From the IMG/VR virus record IMGVR_UViG_3300035698_010612, positions 1-64,000 of that record: a stretch of DNA of 64,000 bases; one strand, written 5' to 3'. The translations under genes and the position numbers were made by a program. This DNA is from a virus. Positions within the stretch are counted from its first letter, which is position 1. Every line of letters starts with the position of its first letter. Under the pieces are notes generated by a model that did not search any database, was not told the origin of the DNA, and saw only the letters and a list, made by a program, of their open reading frames with translations. This document shows positions 56,203-63,076 of this stretch, one piece after another.

Positions 56203-56509
56203 TTCCATCCTCTATACATCTAATAGCTACATTTGCGTCCTCATCTCCATCCTCCCCAACAGGATCCCGCACAACCCACTTTTCAACATCCCATTCAAAA
56301 AGGCGACCAACCGCTTTTAGTGCCATCTCGTTGGCATACTCTGTTTTGTTTTTGCCCTTTGGTACTTTTCCCATAGCATCAAAATAAGCATTAACATAAA
56401 TGTGTTTTAACTCCTGTGGCATTGCCCTGATTTTGTGGGGTTTTGGTTCTTTGTGAGGAAACTTACTGTCTAAAGTAGCATCCTTTGATTTAAAATATTC
56501 TTCTTTCAT
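56192..56509 (-). CDS. Hypothetical protein, 105 aa
   Basis: ATG 56509 after GGAGGTTGG. Basic N-terminal third, central helices (ELKHIYVNAYFDAMGKV) and the acidic tail PVGEDGDEDANV. Resembles ChaB-like small phage proteins in its central region (KNKTEYANEMALKAV), though unproven. Coupled to the 57-aa gene. Confidence 0.5.
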   Translation of the reverse strand: MKEEYFKSKDATLDSKFPHKEPKPHKIRAMPQELKHIYVNAYFDAMGKVPKGKNKTEYANEMALKAVGRLFEWDVEKWVVRDPVGEDGDEDANVAIRCIEDGNET

Positions 56510-56547
56510 CAACCAACCTCCGGTTTATTGTCAACGGGGTTAATGAT

Positions 56548-56679
56548 TCAACGACAATTAATAAATCTTTCTCTTACCCACTTATGATTGCACTCAGTAC
56601 ACCAAAATCGAAAGAATGGTTCTTCTAAATCGGTAATATCTAATATCCTAGTGCTTCCACATTTAGGGCATTCATCCAT
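56548..56679 (-). CDS. Zinc-ribbon protein, 43 aa
   Basis: ATG 56679 after AGAGGTTGACA; ends TGA 56548. Two C-x2-C pairs (DECPKCGS and WCTECNHKW) form a classic zinc ribbon as in small phage TFIIS-like or ribbon proteins. One of many short Cys-pair proteins in this region. Confidence 0.65.
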   Translation of the reverse strand: MDECPKCGSTRILDITDLEEPFFRFWCTECNHKWVRERFINCR

Positions 56680-56706
56680 TGTCAACCTCTGTTGGGTAGA
56701 TCATAA

Positions 56707-56913
56707 CTAACCCTTCAGTATTGTCAAAAAATATCCACAATTTATATCATATCCACAATTTAATGCTTTCAGTTCGCCGTTGCAAAAAGCGTTATGCAAT
56801 TCTTGATATGTTTGCTTGAACTTATCCTCATCTTCTCTGCCAAAGTATGCGGTTAAATATCCACCCTCGGAAAAAACCCATCTCATTCTCTCGTGTTTTT
56901 TGTTTGTTTCCAT
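56707..56913 (-). CDS. Hypothetical protein, 68 aa
   Basis: Starts METNKKHERMRW at ATG 56913; the AGGGGTGAG element lies ten bases upstream. Contains four cysteines in the C-terminal half (NAFCNGELKALNCGYDINC). Begins with the same METNK residues as the gene at 57230-57400. Confidence 0.55.
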   Translation of the reverse strand: METNKKHERMRWVFSEGGYLTAYFGREDEDKFKQTYQELHNAFCNGELKALNCGYDINCGYFLTILKG

Positions 56914-56940
56914 AACTATACATCTCACCCCTAATTCACC

Positions 56941-57156
56941 CTATAGTTTATTAATTTTCTTAAAAGAATAGCCAAGCTCAAAATGCATTGCAGACTGATT
57001 GCTTATGGTTAGTTGATTCAAAATGTGAGCGATTCTCGCCCCCCGTTCAGGAGATGATGGAGTTTTCATTTCCCTATCAATTAATTTCTCGCATCGGAGA
57101 ACTGCTTCGGTCAAAATCTTTAATGCTTTTTTGTATTCAGTTGCAGTTTTGCTCAT
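56941..57156 (-). CDS. Small coiled-coil protein, 71 aa
   Basis: MSKTATEYKKALKILTEAVLRC then a helical region with LDREMK-like charged stretch. ATG 57156 chosen as the only start downstream of the AGGGGTGAG element at 57178-57186. No family recognised. Confidence 0.45.
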   Translation of the reverse strand: MSKTATEYKKALKILTEAVLRCEKLIDREMKTPSSPERGARIAHILNQLTISNQSAMHFELGYSFKKINKL

Positions 57157-57229
57157 ACCAAATTCTTTTTTATTGTTCTCACCCCTAATTCGCCCCCCTG
57201 CAACGAAGTTATTGTATCCGCATATCTTT

Positions 57230-57400
57230 TTAATATTTATAAGGTATCTCATAGTGATCAATCCTTACAACCTTCTTGTCATTGATAGCAGAAGCAATAG
57301 CCAATAGAGCATAGGCTATCTTTGAAACATCAGACCTTGACACGTTATCTATTGCCTTTTTTGCGTCGTCTATTATCTCGCATGTCTTGTTTGTTTCCAT
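57230..57400 (-). CDS. Small protein, 56 aa
   Basis: ATG 57400 after GGGGGAGGAAAGG, giving METNKTCEIIDDAKKAI.... Amphipathic helices (YALLAIASAINDKKVVRI). Like the gene at 56707 it begins METNK, so the two leaders are related. Confidence 0.5.
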   Translation of the reverse strand: METNKTCEIIDDAKKAIDNVSRSDVSKIAYALLAIASAINDKKVVRIDHYEIPYKY

Positions 57401-57441
57401 ACCCTTTCCTCCCCCGCACACAACCTGCACACAACTAGATA

Positions 57442-57738
57442 TTATTTGGCACTTCTTTCTTTGGTAGTGAACCAATGGCATCTTTCCCATTTTTCATCGT
57501 TTTCGTCTTTTCCCCACAAGAAACAACGAGACAGCTTAGCGGTCAATTCTTTCCCCGCGTCAATCTCTCTGTGTTGCTGTTCACAGGAAATTACTTTTGC
57601 TTTTACAACGCCCCGAAGGCATGAAACAAATTCACAGAAATAAAAGAAAGTAAAATTGTTTATGAGTTTCCTTATATAAATTGTGTCCCCTTTTTCAAAC
57701 TCCGCTATTAACTTGTTTGTTAAATTAACCTTCCTCAT
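57442..57738 (-). CDS. Hypothetical Cys-containing protein, 98 aa
   Basis: ATG 57738 (AGGTAGGTG upstream). Beta-rich N-terminal half (KLIAEFEKGDTIYIRKLI) and later CEQQHREID, SRCFLWG, ERCHWF. Unrecognised. Cysteine and histidine content may indicate metal binding. Confidence 0.5.
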   Translation of the reverse strand: MRKVNLTNKLIAEFEKGDTIYIRKLINNFTFFYFCEFVSCLRGVVKAKVISCEQQHREIDAGKELTAKLSRCFLWGKDENDEKWERCHWFTTKERSAK

Positions 57739-57778
57739 AAACACCTACCTTTTTATGTGCCTCATTTTGTAAACCTGT

Positions 57779-57952
57779 TTATACCGATTGGCTGTCTCGT
57801 AATTGTGCCAACCCCCCTTTTGTACCATCTTCCTCTTGCCACTTTTTAAAAGCTATCTGCTTATCAACTGTAGAAATATCAATGGAAGCAATTAGTTTAT
57901 AAAATTCTTTTTCATTCTCAAACCCACATTCCTTAACGAGCTGCTCTAACAT
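57779..57952 (-). CDS. Small helical protein, 57 aa
   Basis: ATG 57952 after GAGGAGGG, ends TAA. Sequence MLEQLVKECGFENEKEFYKL... with a predicted helix-turn-helix-like or helical fold. First gene after the tandem CACCCCTAA repeats at 57997-58018. Confidence 0.55.
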   Translation of the reverse strand: MLEQLVKECGFENEKEFYKLIASIDISTVDKQIAFKKWQEEDGTKGGLAQLRDSQSV

Positions 57953-57996
57953 AATTATTCCCTCCTCGATGTATTCCCCGGAACCTAGATATACTT

Positions 57997-58018
57997 CTCA
58001 CCCCTAATTCACCCCTAG
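57997..58018 (-). repeat. Tandem CTCACCCCTAA-type elements, left of the att core
   Basis: CTCACCCCTAA (57997-58007) followed by TTCACCCCTAG (58008-58018). Together with 58160-58181 they flank the tmRNA-like core, as arm-type integrase sites do. Single or partial copies recur near 56024, 56926 and 57179 as gene leaders. Confidence 0.55.
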
Positions 58019-58087
58019 TTTTGTAGTTCATAAAATCAACACAATGTTGTTTGTGGCTCACAAATCACTATATGTTGTGCTTGGGGT

Positions 58088-58150
58088 GGTGGAGGCGGCG
58101 GGAGTCGAACCCGCGTCTTTATGGTCTAAGTCTTTGATTTTTCGACACCT
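58088..58150 (-). other. attP: tmRNA 3' end: probable attP core
   Basis: On the minus strand the sequence forms a complete T-arm (GCGGG TTCGACT CCCGC, 58115-58099), the 3' acceptor strand CGCCTCC, discriminator A and CCA (ending at 58088). That is the 3' end of tmRNA (ssrA), whose usual 5' end GGGGGCG would pair with CGCCTCC. No 5' half exists in the window, so this is not a functional RNA but the att segment copied from the host gene. The integrase gene starts 400 bp away and the repeats at 57997-58018 and 58160-58181 flank the core. Phage genes on both sides favour attP over attL/attR. Confidence 0.75.
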
Positions 58151-58159
58151 GTTTTGAGA

Positions 58160-58181
58160 CTCACCCCTAACTCACCCCTAA
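58160..58181 (-). repeat. Tandem CTCACCCCTAA repeats, right of the att core
   Basis: Two exact 11-bp copies (58160-58170 and 58171-58181), followed by ATT. They mirror the pair at 57997-58018 and are good candidates for integrase arm-type sites. They also match the AGGGGTGAG motif before several small genes. Confidence 0.55.
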
Positions 58182-58205
58182 ATTACCTAAACATGCTGCG
58201 AACAA

Positions 58206-58499
58206 CTAGGATTCCATCTTTGATATATCAACCCACTTGCCATTTATTAAACGATGGTCTCCAAACACTTCCAACAGGCGATCTAACTTATTATCTATAC
58301 TCTCAAGCATTTCATGGTTAAGTTTTTGCTCAACAGGTTTCTTCTTAACAAAGGGTTCTTTTGCCTCAGTCATAAAAGGGTTTCTCTCATCTGTGGCATG
58401 GAGATCATCAATAGAATCCTTAATCCCATCAATAAAATCTTTAATCCCCTCCCCTTGGTCATCTTCTACTAATGGTATTATTCTTCCGTCAGCGTCCAT
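58206..58499 (-). CDS. Hypothetical acidic protein, 97 aa
   Basis: ATG 58499 after AAGGAGGTATGAG, coupled to the integrase gene upstream. Two helical parts (GIKDFIDGIKDSIDDL and LNHEMLESIDNKLDRLLEVFG) with a basic middle. Sits between int and the att core, the usual place of a directionality factor, but no winged-helix motif is visible. Confidence 0.55.
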   Translation of the reverse strand: MDADGRIIPLVEDDQGEGIKDFIDGIKDSIDDLHATDERNPFMTEAKEPFVKKKPVEQKLNHEMLESIDNKLDRLLEVFGDHRLINGKWVDISKMES

Positions 58500-58500
58500 C

Positions 58501-59634
58501 TCATACCTCCTTATTATTTGGTTTAACCTGAATTACTTTCCCACTCGGTTCAATGATCGACTGTGTTTCCTCGCTATGCGTATATTTAAGCGTGGTTCTG
58601 ATGTCCTCATGTCTTAAGGCCTTCTTGACCGCATAGATATCTTTTGAATATGCATAACCCTCAGTAGCCGAACTGTGCCTTGTCGCACCGTACAGACAAA
58701 GTTCCTTGCTATATCCTACCTTATCTCTCGCCTCATTAAACCGTTTTCTTAGCCAGGACTCACTTAACGGTCTACCCCTGTGGGTGAACACAAATGCTTT
58801 CGGGTGTCCTCTGCGTGGCCACAACATATCTTTGACAGTCGAATGCAGATGTATTGTAGCCTGGTTCCCTGTCTTAGTGGTTTCCCTAAACTCATTACCG
58901 GAGAAAGAGTTTTTTATGACAAGCTGGTTGCTGTCAAATAGTACGGTTTCCCATATCAAACCCCTGACCTCCCCCGTTCTTAGCCATTGTAACCGCATGG
59001 TGATGATGGCTTCCCTTGTGAGCTCGTCGGGGATCTTACTGATAATATTCTCAAAGACTTCCCATGAGCAAACCTTGCGGTATTTATAGCTAACCCGTTC
59101 CCACTTTGGCATAGTAGGCAATTGCTTAATCAATTCAATCCGGTGGAGATGTTTGATAAAACTCTTTAGCATAGACATGATGTTATTCCGGGTCTTGGGA
59201 GATCGGTCTTTTAAGCTGTTATGAAAATCATTAAGGCGGGATGCTGTTAAATCCCTGACATCGATATTGTCAAATGTTGGAATAAAAAGCCTGGTTATTT
59301 TATTGTTATATTCTTTCCTGGTAGTGGGTGAAAGTCGATCTGAAATTTCACTATACCATTTTAAAATAGCCTGATTAAATGTTAAATCCTGCAGCTTGAT
59401 AGGATTATAATTGTTGGGGTCAAAAGTCCTGTTGGCAATCTGCGTTAAGGCATTTGCCCTGACCCTGATAGCTTCACGTTCTGACTGTATTCTGAATCCA
59501 CGTTCATTCCAGTTGATACAAAAAGAGTGTTTATGTGGACGAGAATAGACCTTGATCTCATATCCATCTTTAGTGTTTTTTCTGATCCCTCTCATGAGGG
59601 CAGTCATAGCACTTTGCATCGGTTCAGTCAACAT
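58501..59634 (-). CDS. int: Tyrosine integrase
   Basis: 377 aa. The N-terminal 175 residues hold an arm-binding-like part and the SAM-like core-binding domain (FNQAILKWYSEISDRLS ... LTASRLNDFHNSL). Catalytic residues: R224 (GEVRGL), K254 (TTKTGNQ), R319-H320 (GATRHSSAT), H342 (RHED) and nucleophile Y351 (LKYTH). The first residue of the His-x-x-Arg box is Gly316 instead of the usual His. It would recombine the tmRNA-derived attP at 58088-58150 with host ssrA. Confidence 0.9.
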   Translation of the reverse strand: MLTEPMQSAMTALMRGIRKNTKDGYEIKVYSRPHKHSFCINWNERGFRIQSEREAIRVRANALTQIANRTFDPNNYNPIKLQDLTFNQAILKWYSEISDRLSPTTRKEYNNKITRLFIPTFDNIDVRDLTASRLNDFHNSLKDRSPKTRNNIMSMLKSFIKHLHRIELIKQLPTMPKWERVSYKYRKVCSWEVFENIISKIPDELTREAIITMRLQWLRTGEVRGLIWETVLFDSNQLVIKNSFSGNEFRETTKTGNQATIHLHSTVKDMLWPRRGHPKAFVFTHRGRPLSESWLRKRFNEARDKVGYSKELCLYGATRHSSATEGYAYSKDIYAVKKALRHEDIRTTLKYTHSEETQSIIEPSGKVIQVKPNNKEV

Positions 59635-59951
59635 TATTTATCCACCCATTGATAATTATTAGCGTAGGTTGATACTCTCAGTACACCATTCTCTTTTGGA
59701 TCAAGCAGTATATATCTGTATGGATCTACACCATCAAAAACCATCGGGAACATTCCACCCATTCCACCCTCTCCCGAATATAGCAGTTTACCATTATGAT
59801 AAATTTCTACCCTGACGATAGGTGCTATTGTTTCTATCCCTTCTTGGTATCCTGTATTATAACCCTCTATGTATCTTGTATTACAACCACCCGAAAAGTA
59901 AGCGATACCAATTGCCAATAAAATAATTATTGCAATTATTGTTTTGCCCAT
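59634..59951 (-). CDS. Membrane-anchored or lipoprotein-like protein, 105 aa
   Basis: ATG 59951 (GAGGAC upstream). A hydrophobic N-terminal segment (IIAIIILLAIGIAYFSGGC) ends in SGGC, close to but not a perfect lipobox. The outside part is Tyr/Gly-rich with VEIYHNGKLLYSGEGGMG. Possibly envelope-located and involved in superinfection exclusion or similar, but undetermined. Its stop overlaps the integrase start. Confidence 0.6.
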   Translation of the reverse strand: MGKTIIAIIILLAIGIAYFSGGCNTRYIEGYNTGYQEGIETIAPIVRVEIYHNGKLLYSGEGGMGGMFPMVFDGVDPYRYILLDPKENGVLRVSTYANNYQWVDK

Positions 59952-60034
59952 CACGTCCTCAGTTCCCTGTTGTCAAACGTAGCTGTAAGCCCAGCAATGG
60001 TTACGGTCATGGTTGGTGCTTTTGGTTTAGGCAT
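59951..60034 (-). CDS. Very small protein, 27 aa
   Basis: MPKPKAPTMTVTIAGLTATFDNRELRT. Excellent AAGGAGAAGAAAG before ATG 60034, and the TGA overlaps the next ATG (TGATG), so it is translated in the operon. No known function; the single beta-like strand suggests a partner protein. Confidence 0.55.
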   Translation of the reverse strand: MPKPKAPTMTVTIAGLTATFDNRELRT

Positions 60035-60061
60035 CTTTCTTCTCCTTAAAATCTCATATTT

Positions 60062-60316
60062 TCAATGTGCTGGTGGTTTCTTCAACTCCTTAATCTCCTT
60101 CTCCAACTTCTTAACAATATCTTGGTAAATCAATTGTTCTGTCCTATATTTACCTATTCTTCTCTCCAACTTAGTAATCCTGGCATCCTGCTTCACAATG
60201 GGACAGTCATCAGGGCAATCATTCATTCTTTCTTCTACGACCAAGTTAAGTCCCGCTGGACAACCCTGTGTCATTAACCCTGTGGCTTGGAAAAATTCAC
60301 AATACTCTGGTTTCAT
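60062..60316 (-). CDS. Coiled-coil protein with Cys motif, 84 aa
   Basis: ATG 60316 after GGGAGGGAG. The first 40 residues have five cysteines (EYCEFF, GCPAG, DCPDDCP), then a coiled coil (ARITKLERRIGKYRTEQ, KKLEKEIKELKK). Unrecognised; probably binds a metal. Confidence 0.55.
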   Translation of the reverse strand: MKPEYCEFFQATGLMTQGCPAGLNLVVEERMNDCPDDCPIVKQDARITKLERRIGKYRTEQLIYQDIVKKLEKEIKELKKPPAH

Positions 60317-60326
60317 ATCTCCCTCC

Positions 60327-60521
60327 CTAAAAACAGTTTCCTTGTTCGAATAGATAAAATGCTGTTCCACAAACACCTATTGCTATAGTAACACCTATAA
60401 GTATTTCTAACATACTCTGCAAGAAACTCTTCCAACTTCCTAGCAATAGTCTCAATGACACTAATGCACCACCAAATACACTTCCAAGAATCAAATACCC
60501 TACAATACATTGCCAGTTCAT
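60327..60521 (-). CDS. Two-span membrane protein, 64 aa
   Basis: ATG 60519-60521 after AGGGGAGGAAC. Two hydrophobic segments (YLILGSVFGGALVSLRLLL and ILIGVTIAIGVCGTAFYLF) with a short polar loop: holin-like topology but located with early genes, so another membrane role is equally likely. Confidence 0.55.
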   Translation of the reverse strand: MNWQCIVGYLILGSVFGGALVSLRLLLGSWKSFLQSMLEILIGVTIAIGVCGTAFYLFEQGNCF

Positions 60522-60730
60522 TTTTGTTCCTCCCCTATTATTCCATTTTCTGTTAATCCCCTATAACAGCCATCAAGTTCTTTTACCCAATCGGCATGAG
60601 GGTTCTTACACTCCCCCCTAGCAATATGAGCAAACTTATATATCATGGATAGCTTCTTCTCTGGTGGCGTTGTTATGTCCTCAAAGGTCAATCCTTCTAT
60701 TGTTAAGAGTGCTTTATTTTTTATGTTCAT
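60518..60730 (-). CDS. Hypothetical protein, 70 aa
   Basis: ATG 60730 after AAAGGAGTGAG. Helical, with a short acidic tail; contains FAHIARGECKNPHADWVKEL. No family recognised. Four-base overlap with the membrane-protein gene downstream. Confidence 0.5.
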   Translation of the reverse strand: MNIKNKALLTIEGLTFEDITTPPEKKLSMIYKFAHIARGECKNPHADWVKELDGCYRGLTENGIIGEEQK

Positions 60731-60760
60731 CTCACTCCTTTCTAACACCGTCTTTCCTCC

Positions 60761-60937
60761 CTAAATATCCTTTAAGTTTAGTTTGATGCGTTGCTTCTGT
60801 CCTTCTTTCAGGTTAGCTACAATGTAGCAATGCCTGGGGCTGCTTATCCACTCCCCACCCTTATCTAACTTTGGTTCTTTGGTGTGTATCCACAAAGATT
60901 CATCATTCTTATCTCTTGCTATCCATATCGTTAGCAT
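60761..60937 (-). CDS. Hypothetical protein, 58 aa
   Basis: ATG 60937 after AAGGAGGATAAAG. MLTIWIARDKNDESLWIHTKEP... is beta-rich; likely a small single-domain protein. Sits in the dense leftward gene string. Confidence 0.55.
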   Translation of the reverse strand: MLTIWIARDKNDESLWIHTKEPKLDKGGEWISSPRHCYIVANLKEGQKQRIKLNLKDI

Positions 60938-60951
60938 CTTTATCCTCCTTC

Positions 60952-61140
60952 TCACCCTTGTCTGTCATCGGCTTTCCTTTGTTCCTCTGGGCTATCAATA
61001 GTCATGGTATATCCGCAGCATTTAGGCCATCCATTTCCAAGACATTGTTCAGAATCAATTTTAATGGTACGCCCACAGGTTCTACACCATACCCTGTCAC
61101 GACTAAGACTTGGATGACTATTTGCTATTTTGTTATACAT
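60952..61140 (-). CDS. Zinc-finger-like protein, 62 aa
   Basis: ATG 61140 after GGGGGAGTG. CRTCG and KCCGY pairs form a zinc ribbon. The start belongs to a 28-bp repeat shared with the leader at 61556-61583. Confidence 0.6.
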   Translation of the reverse strand: MYNKIANSHPSLSRDRVWCRTCGRTIKIDSEQCLGNGWPKCCGYTMTIDSPEEQRKADDRQG

Positions 61141-61165
61141 CACTCCCCCATCGGTAGGTGTAGGT
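61138..61165 (-). repeat. 28-bp repeated leader, copy 1
   Basis: Identical to 61556-61583. It covers the ATG, the GGGGGAGTG ribosome site and a CCTACACCTA segment upstream (minus strand). Duplicated translation-initiation region. Confidence 0.85.
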
Positions 61166-61171
61166 TATGCC

Positions 61172-61339
61172 TCATGGATTAACCAGTTTCCCCTCTTCTA
61201 TTGTCCAAGTATCTGTCTTGGAGTCATAGGTAACACCCTTGCATCGGTATATGTCTTCTGCAATGCGGACTATAACATATTCATCCTTTTCAACAGAAGA
61301 AACGATTGCTAAATTTCTATACCCTTTTGCTACTGCCAT
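61172..61339 (-). CDS. Small protein, 55 aa
   Basis: ATG 61339 after GGGGTGGTGAA, ends TGA 61172. MAVAKGYRNLAIVSSVEKDE... is beta-rich with one Cys. Its leader is a 23-bp sequence also found before the gene at 61590-61805. Confidence 0.6.
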   Translation of the reverse strand: MAVAKGYRNLAIVSSVEKDEYVIVRIAEDIYRCKGVTYDSKTDTWTIEEGKLVNP

Positions 61340-61359
61340 TTCACCACCCCACTATCAAT
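61337..61359 (-). repeat. 23-bp repeated leader, copy 1
   Basis: Same sequence as 61803-61825. It spans ATG, GGGGTGGTGAA and upstream ATTGATAGTG on the minus strand. Confidence 0.8.
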
Positions 61360-61558
61360 CTGTTATCAATTCTCCTGTATGGATATCCAACCCTTTAGGC
61401 CACTTACAATGACGATGCCAATGTGAGAATACCCTTTTACACTTAGTACACCATACCTCTTCATAATAATGCTGCAACCCGAATGGTAAAACCTCATCAC
61501 AATAAGGACACCAATAATCTCTGTGTTCGTCTGCGTGTCTGTGGTTGATGTGTAGCAT
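61355..61558 (-). CDS. Double zinc-ribbon protein, 67 aa
   Basis: ATG 61558 inside the 28-bp leader repeat. C-x2-C pairs YWCPYCDEV and WCTKCKRV with several His give one or two zinc sites. A typical small nucleic-acid-related ribbon; function unknown. Confidence 0.65.
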   Translation of the reverse strand: MLHINHRHADEHRDYWCPYCDEVLPFGLQHYYEEVWCTKCKRVFSHWHRHCKWPKGLDIHTGELITD

Positions 61559-61583
61559 CACTCCCCCATCGGTAGGTGTAGGT
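61556..61583 (-). repeat. 28-bp repeated leader, copy 2
   Basis: Identical to 61138-61165; covers the ATG and GGGGGAGTG site of the gene at 61355-61558. Confidence 0.85.
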
Positions 61584-61589
61584 GGTTAT

Positions 61590-61805
61590 TTATCGCTTAA
61601 AAAAGGTGCGTCTTAACGTAGGGTCTATGGACAACTTTTCTTCAATGACATCTATAGAGTCTCTTTTAAAATCTATAATACATTTACCACACTGCATTTC
61701 ACCATCATCACCGTATAACGATGAAATAGGACAACCATGATGAAGCCACAATAGATACCTCAATCTCATATTTCTTTTGTTTAGTTCTTCAATCCCTTTA
61801 TCCAT
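61590..61805 (-). CDS. Phage protein with LHHGCPISSLYGDDGEMQCGKC motif, 71 aa
   Basis: ATG 61805 after GGGGTGGTGAA. RLRYLLWLHHGCPISSLYGD followed by EMQCGKCIIDFKRD is a pattern often found in small early proteins of phages; the HHG/C...CGKC residues could bind a metal. Function unknown. Confidence 0.6.
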   Translation of the reverse strand: MDKGIEELNKRNMRLRYLLWLHHGCPISSLYGDDGEMQCGKCIIDFKRDSIDVIEEKLSIDPTLRRTFFKR

Positions 61806-61825
61806 TTCACCACCCCACTATCAAT
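61803..61825 (-). repeat. 23-bp repeated leader, copy 2
   Basis: Same as 61337-61359, before the gene at 61590-61805. Confidence 0.8.
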
Positions 61826-61845
61826 GTTATCGGTTGTACCCGAAA

Positions 61846-62265
61846 CTACTCTTTTGCATTTATATAGAAACTAATATTTTGCGAAAAGGTTCCAAGTTTT
61901 TCTATGAGTCTTTTTTCAAACTCCTTATTGTCAACTACTTCTGTTTTAAACGCCTTCGCAATAATCGCAGTTAGCTTCCCCTTCTTCTTTTCTGCTTCTT
62001 TTGTAATTGCTTCTTTAAGCATTGGTTTTAATGCTGCATCTACAGCCGACTCAAAAAAGGTTGGTTTCTCGCTGTCGTATGAATGTTGCTTGGGTGGTCG
62101 CAAAAACAATACCGCCTCTATAATGCCATTGAGAACATCCGGTTCTTTGAGCATTACTTTCGCAACTTCTGCTGTTAGAATATCTCTGACGCTTTTTTCA
62201 CCTAGCTTAACCTCTGTTGTTACTACACTACTGCTATTAACTACATTATCCTCTTTTTTGTCCAT
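61846..62265 (-). CDS. Hypothetical protein, 139 aa
   Basis: ATG 62265 after AAAGGAGGAGAAAA. Charged helices (SVRDILTAEVAKVMLKEPDVL, AVDAALKPMLKEAITKEAEKKKGK). It resembles single-strand-annealing-associated phage proteins only loosely. No assigned family. Confidence 0.5.
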   Translation of the reverse strand: MDKKEDNVVNSSSVVTTEVKLGEKSVRDILTAEVAKVMLKEPDVLNGIIEAVLFLRPPKQHSYDSEKPTFFESAVDAALKPMLKEAITKEAEKKKGKLTAIIAKAFKTEVVDNKEFEKRLIEKLGTFSQNISFYINAKE

Positions 62266-62334
62266 TTTTCTCCTCCTTTGATTAGAATAATAAATAGAAC
62301 AAGCACATCGGTTGTACCCATACCCCCAAGGCAA

Positions 62335-62367
62335 CTACATCTCACTTGCCTTATTTACACCAGCCAT
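62335..62367 (-). CDS. Possible 10-residue leader peptide
   Basis: AAGGAGAACTAAAC then ATG 62367 and MAGVNKASEM to TAG. The ribosome site is strong, the frame very short. It might be a leader or simply chance; kept as low confidence. Confidence 0.25.
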   Translation of the reverse strand: MAGVNKASEM

Positions 62368-62392
62368 GTTTAGTTCTCCTTGTTTAATTGGT

Positions 62393-63076
62393 TTATGCTG
62401 CCCTGCTAGAAACCGTTCTGTTGTTTACTACTTTCACCCCAGGTATGTCTATCCCCCCATCGTTTGCCTTGACAGCGGCATCAAGCAGTTTCTGGCTTGG
62501 GATAAGGTACGGTCTTGGAACTTTGCTCGCATCTATAACTACCGCTGTAAAATTGTCGATATATGATATGCCCTTCGGGGTTTCCTGTTTGGAGAGAACG
62601 GGAACCGGATCGGGGATTACCTCGTCTTTCCGTTCCCTGATTTCTTCTGCCTTCTCTGCCTTGCCTTTGGCTTCCCACTTCTCCGCCTGTTTCTCTAACC
62701 GTTCTCTTTCCCGCCTTGCCTTGTTGTCTGCTTCCCTTTGCAACCTGTCTTGTGCATCCTTTCTTATTTTCTCTTGCCTTATGTCAAATTCATTCATTAA
62801 TGATTTAAGGAACTTCTCTGCTTTGGTCAGGCTATCGGTGGCGGGTCTTAGCGAATCCATAATCCGTTTTTTGCTTAAGTCTAACGGATCGGTCAGGGAC
62901 TTTCTGAACTCGGTAACGGTTTTTAATTTTTTCTTGATTGCCTTCGTCTGTTCGGAAGCGATCTCACATTGCTCAAAGGTTTTAACAACGAGGGAGTTTG
63001 CAGTCGATACCATAATGGCAACATCGGTTTCCACTTCTTGAATTTTGCTTGTGTCTATTGTTAAATTTTCACTCAT
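62393..63076 (-). CDS. Coiled-coil phage protein near the recombination genes, 227 aa
   Basis: Long charged coiled coil (about 70-160: RERERLEKQAEKWEAKGKAE and similar) and a C-terminal domain with PRPYLIPSQKLLDAAVKAND followed by IDIPGVKV. This C-terminus is common in phage proteins next to recombination exonucleases. ATGA-coupled to the nuclease gene. Possibly the recombination partner, but not a recognisable RecT/Erf. Confidence 0.6.
   Translation of the reverse strand: MSENLTIDTSKIQEVETDVAIMVSTANSLVVKTFEQCEIASEQTKAIKKKLKTVTEFRKSLTDPLDLSKKRIMDSLRPATDSLTKAEKFLKSLMNEFDIRQEKIRKDAQDRLQREADNKARRERERLEKQAEKWEAKGKAEKAEEIRERKDEVIPDPVPVLSKQETPKGISYIDNFTAVVIDASKVPRPYLIPSQKLLDAAVKANDGGIDIPGVKVVNNRTVSSRAA

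Noticed and set aside
58081-58150. A complete tRNA or tmRNA gene
   Set aside because: Only the T-arm and 3' acceptor strand exist; no matching 5' strand lies within the expected distance, and an unrelated gene occupies the place.
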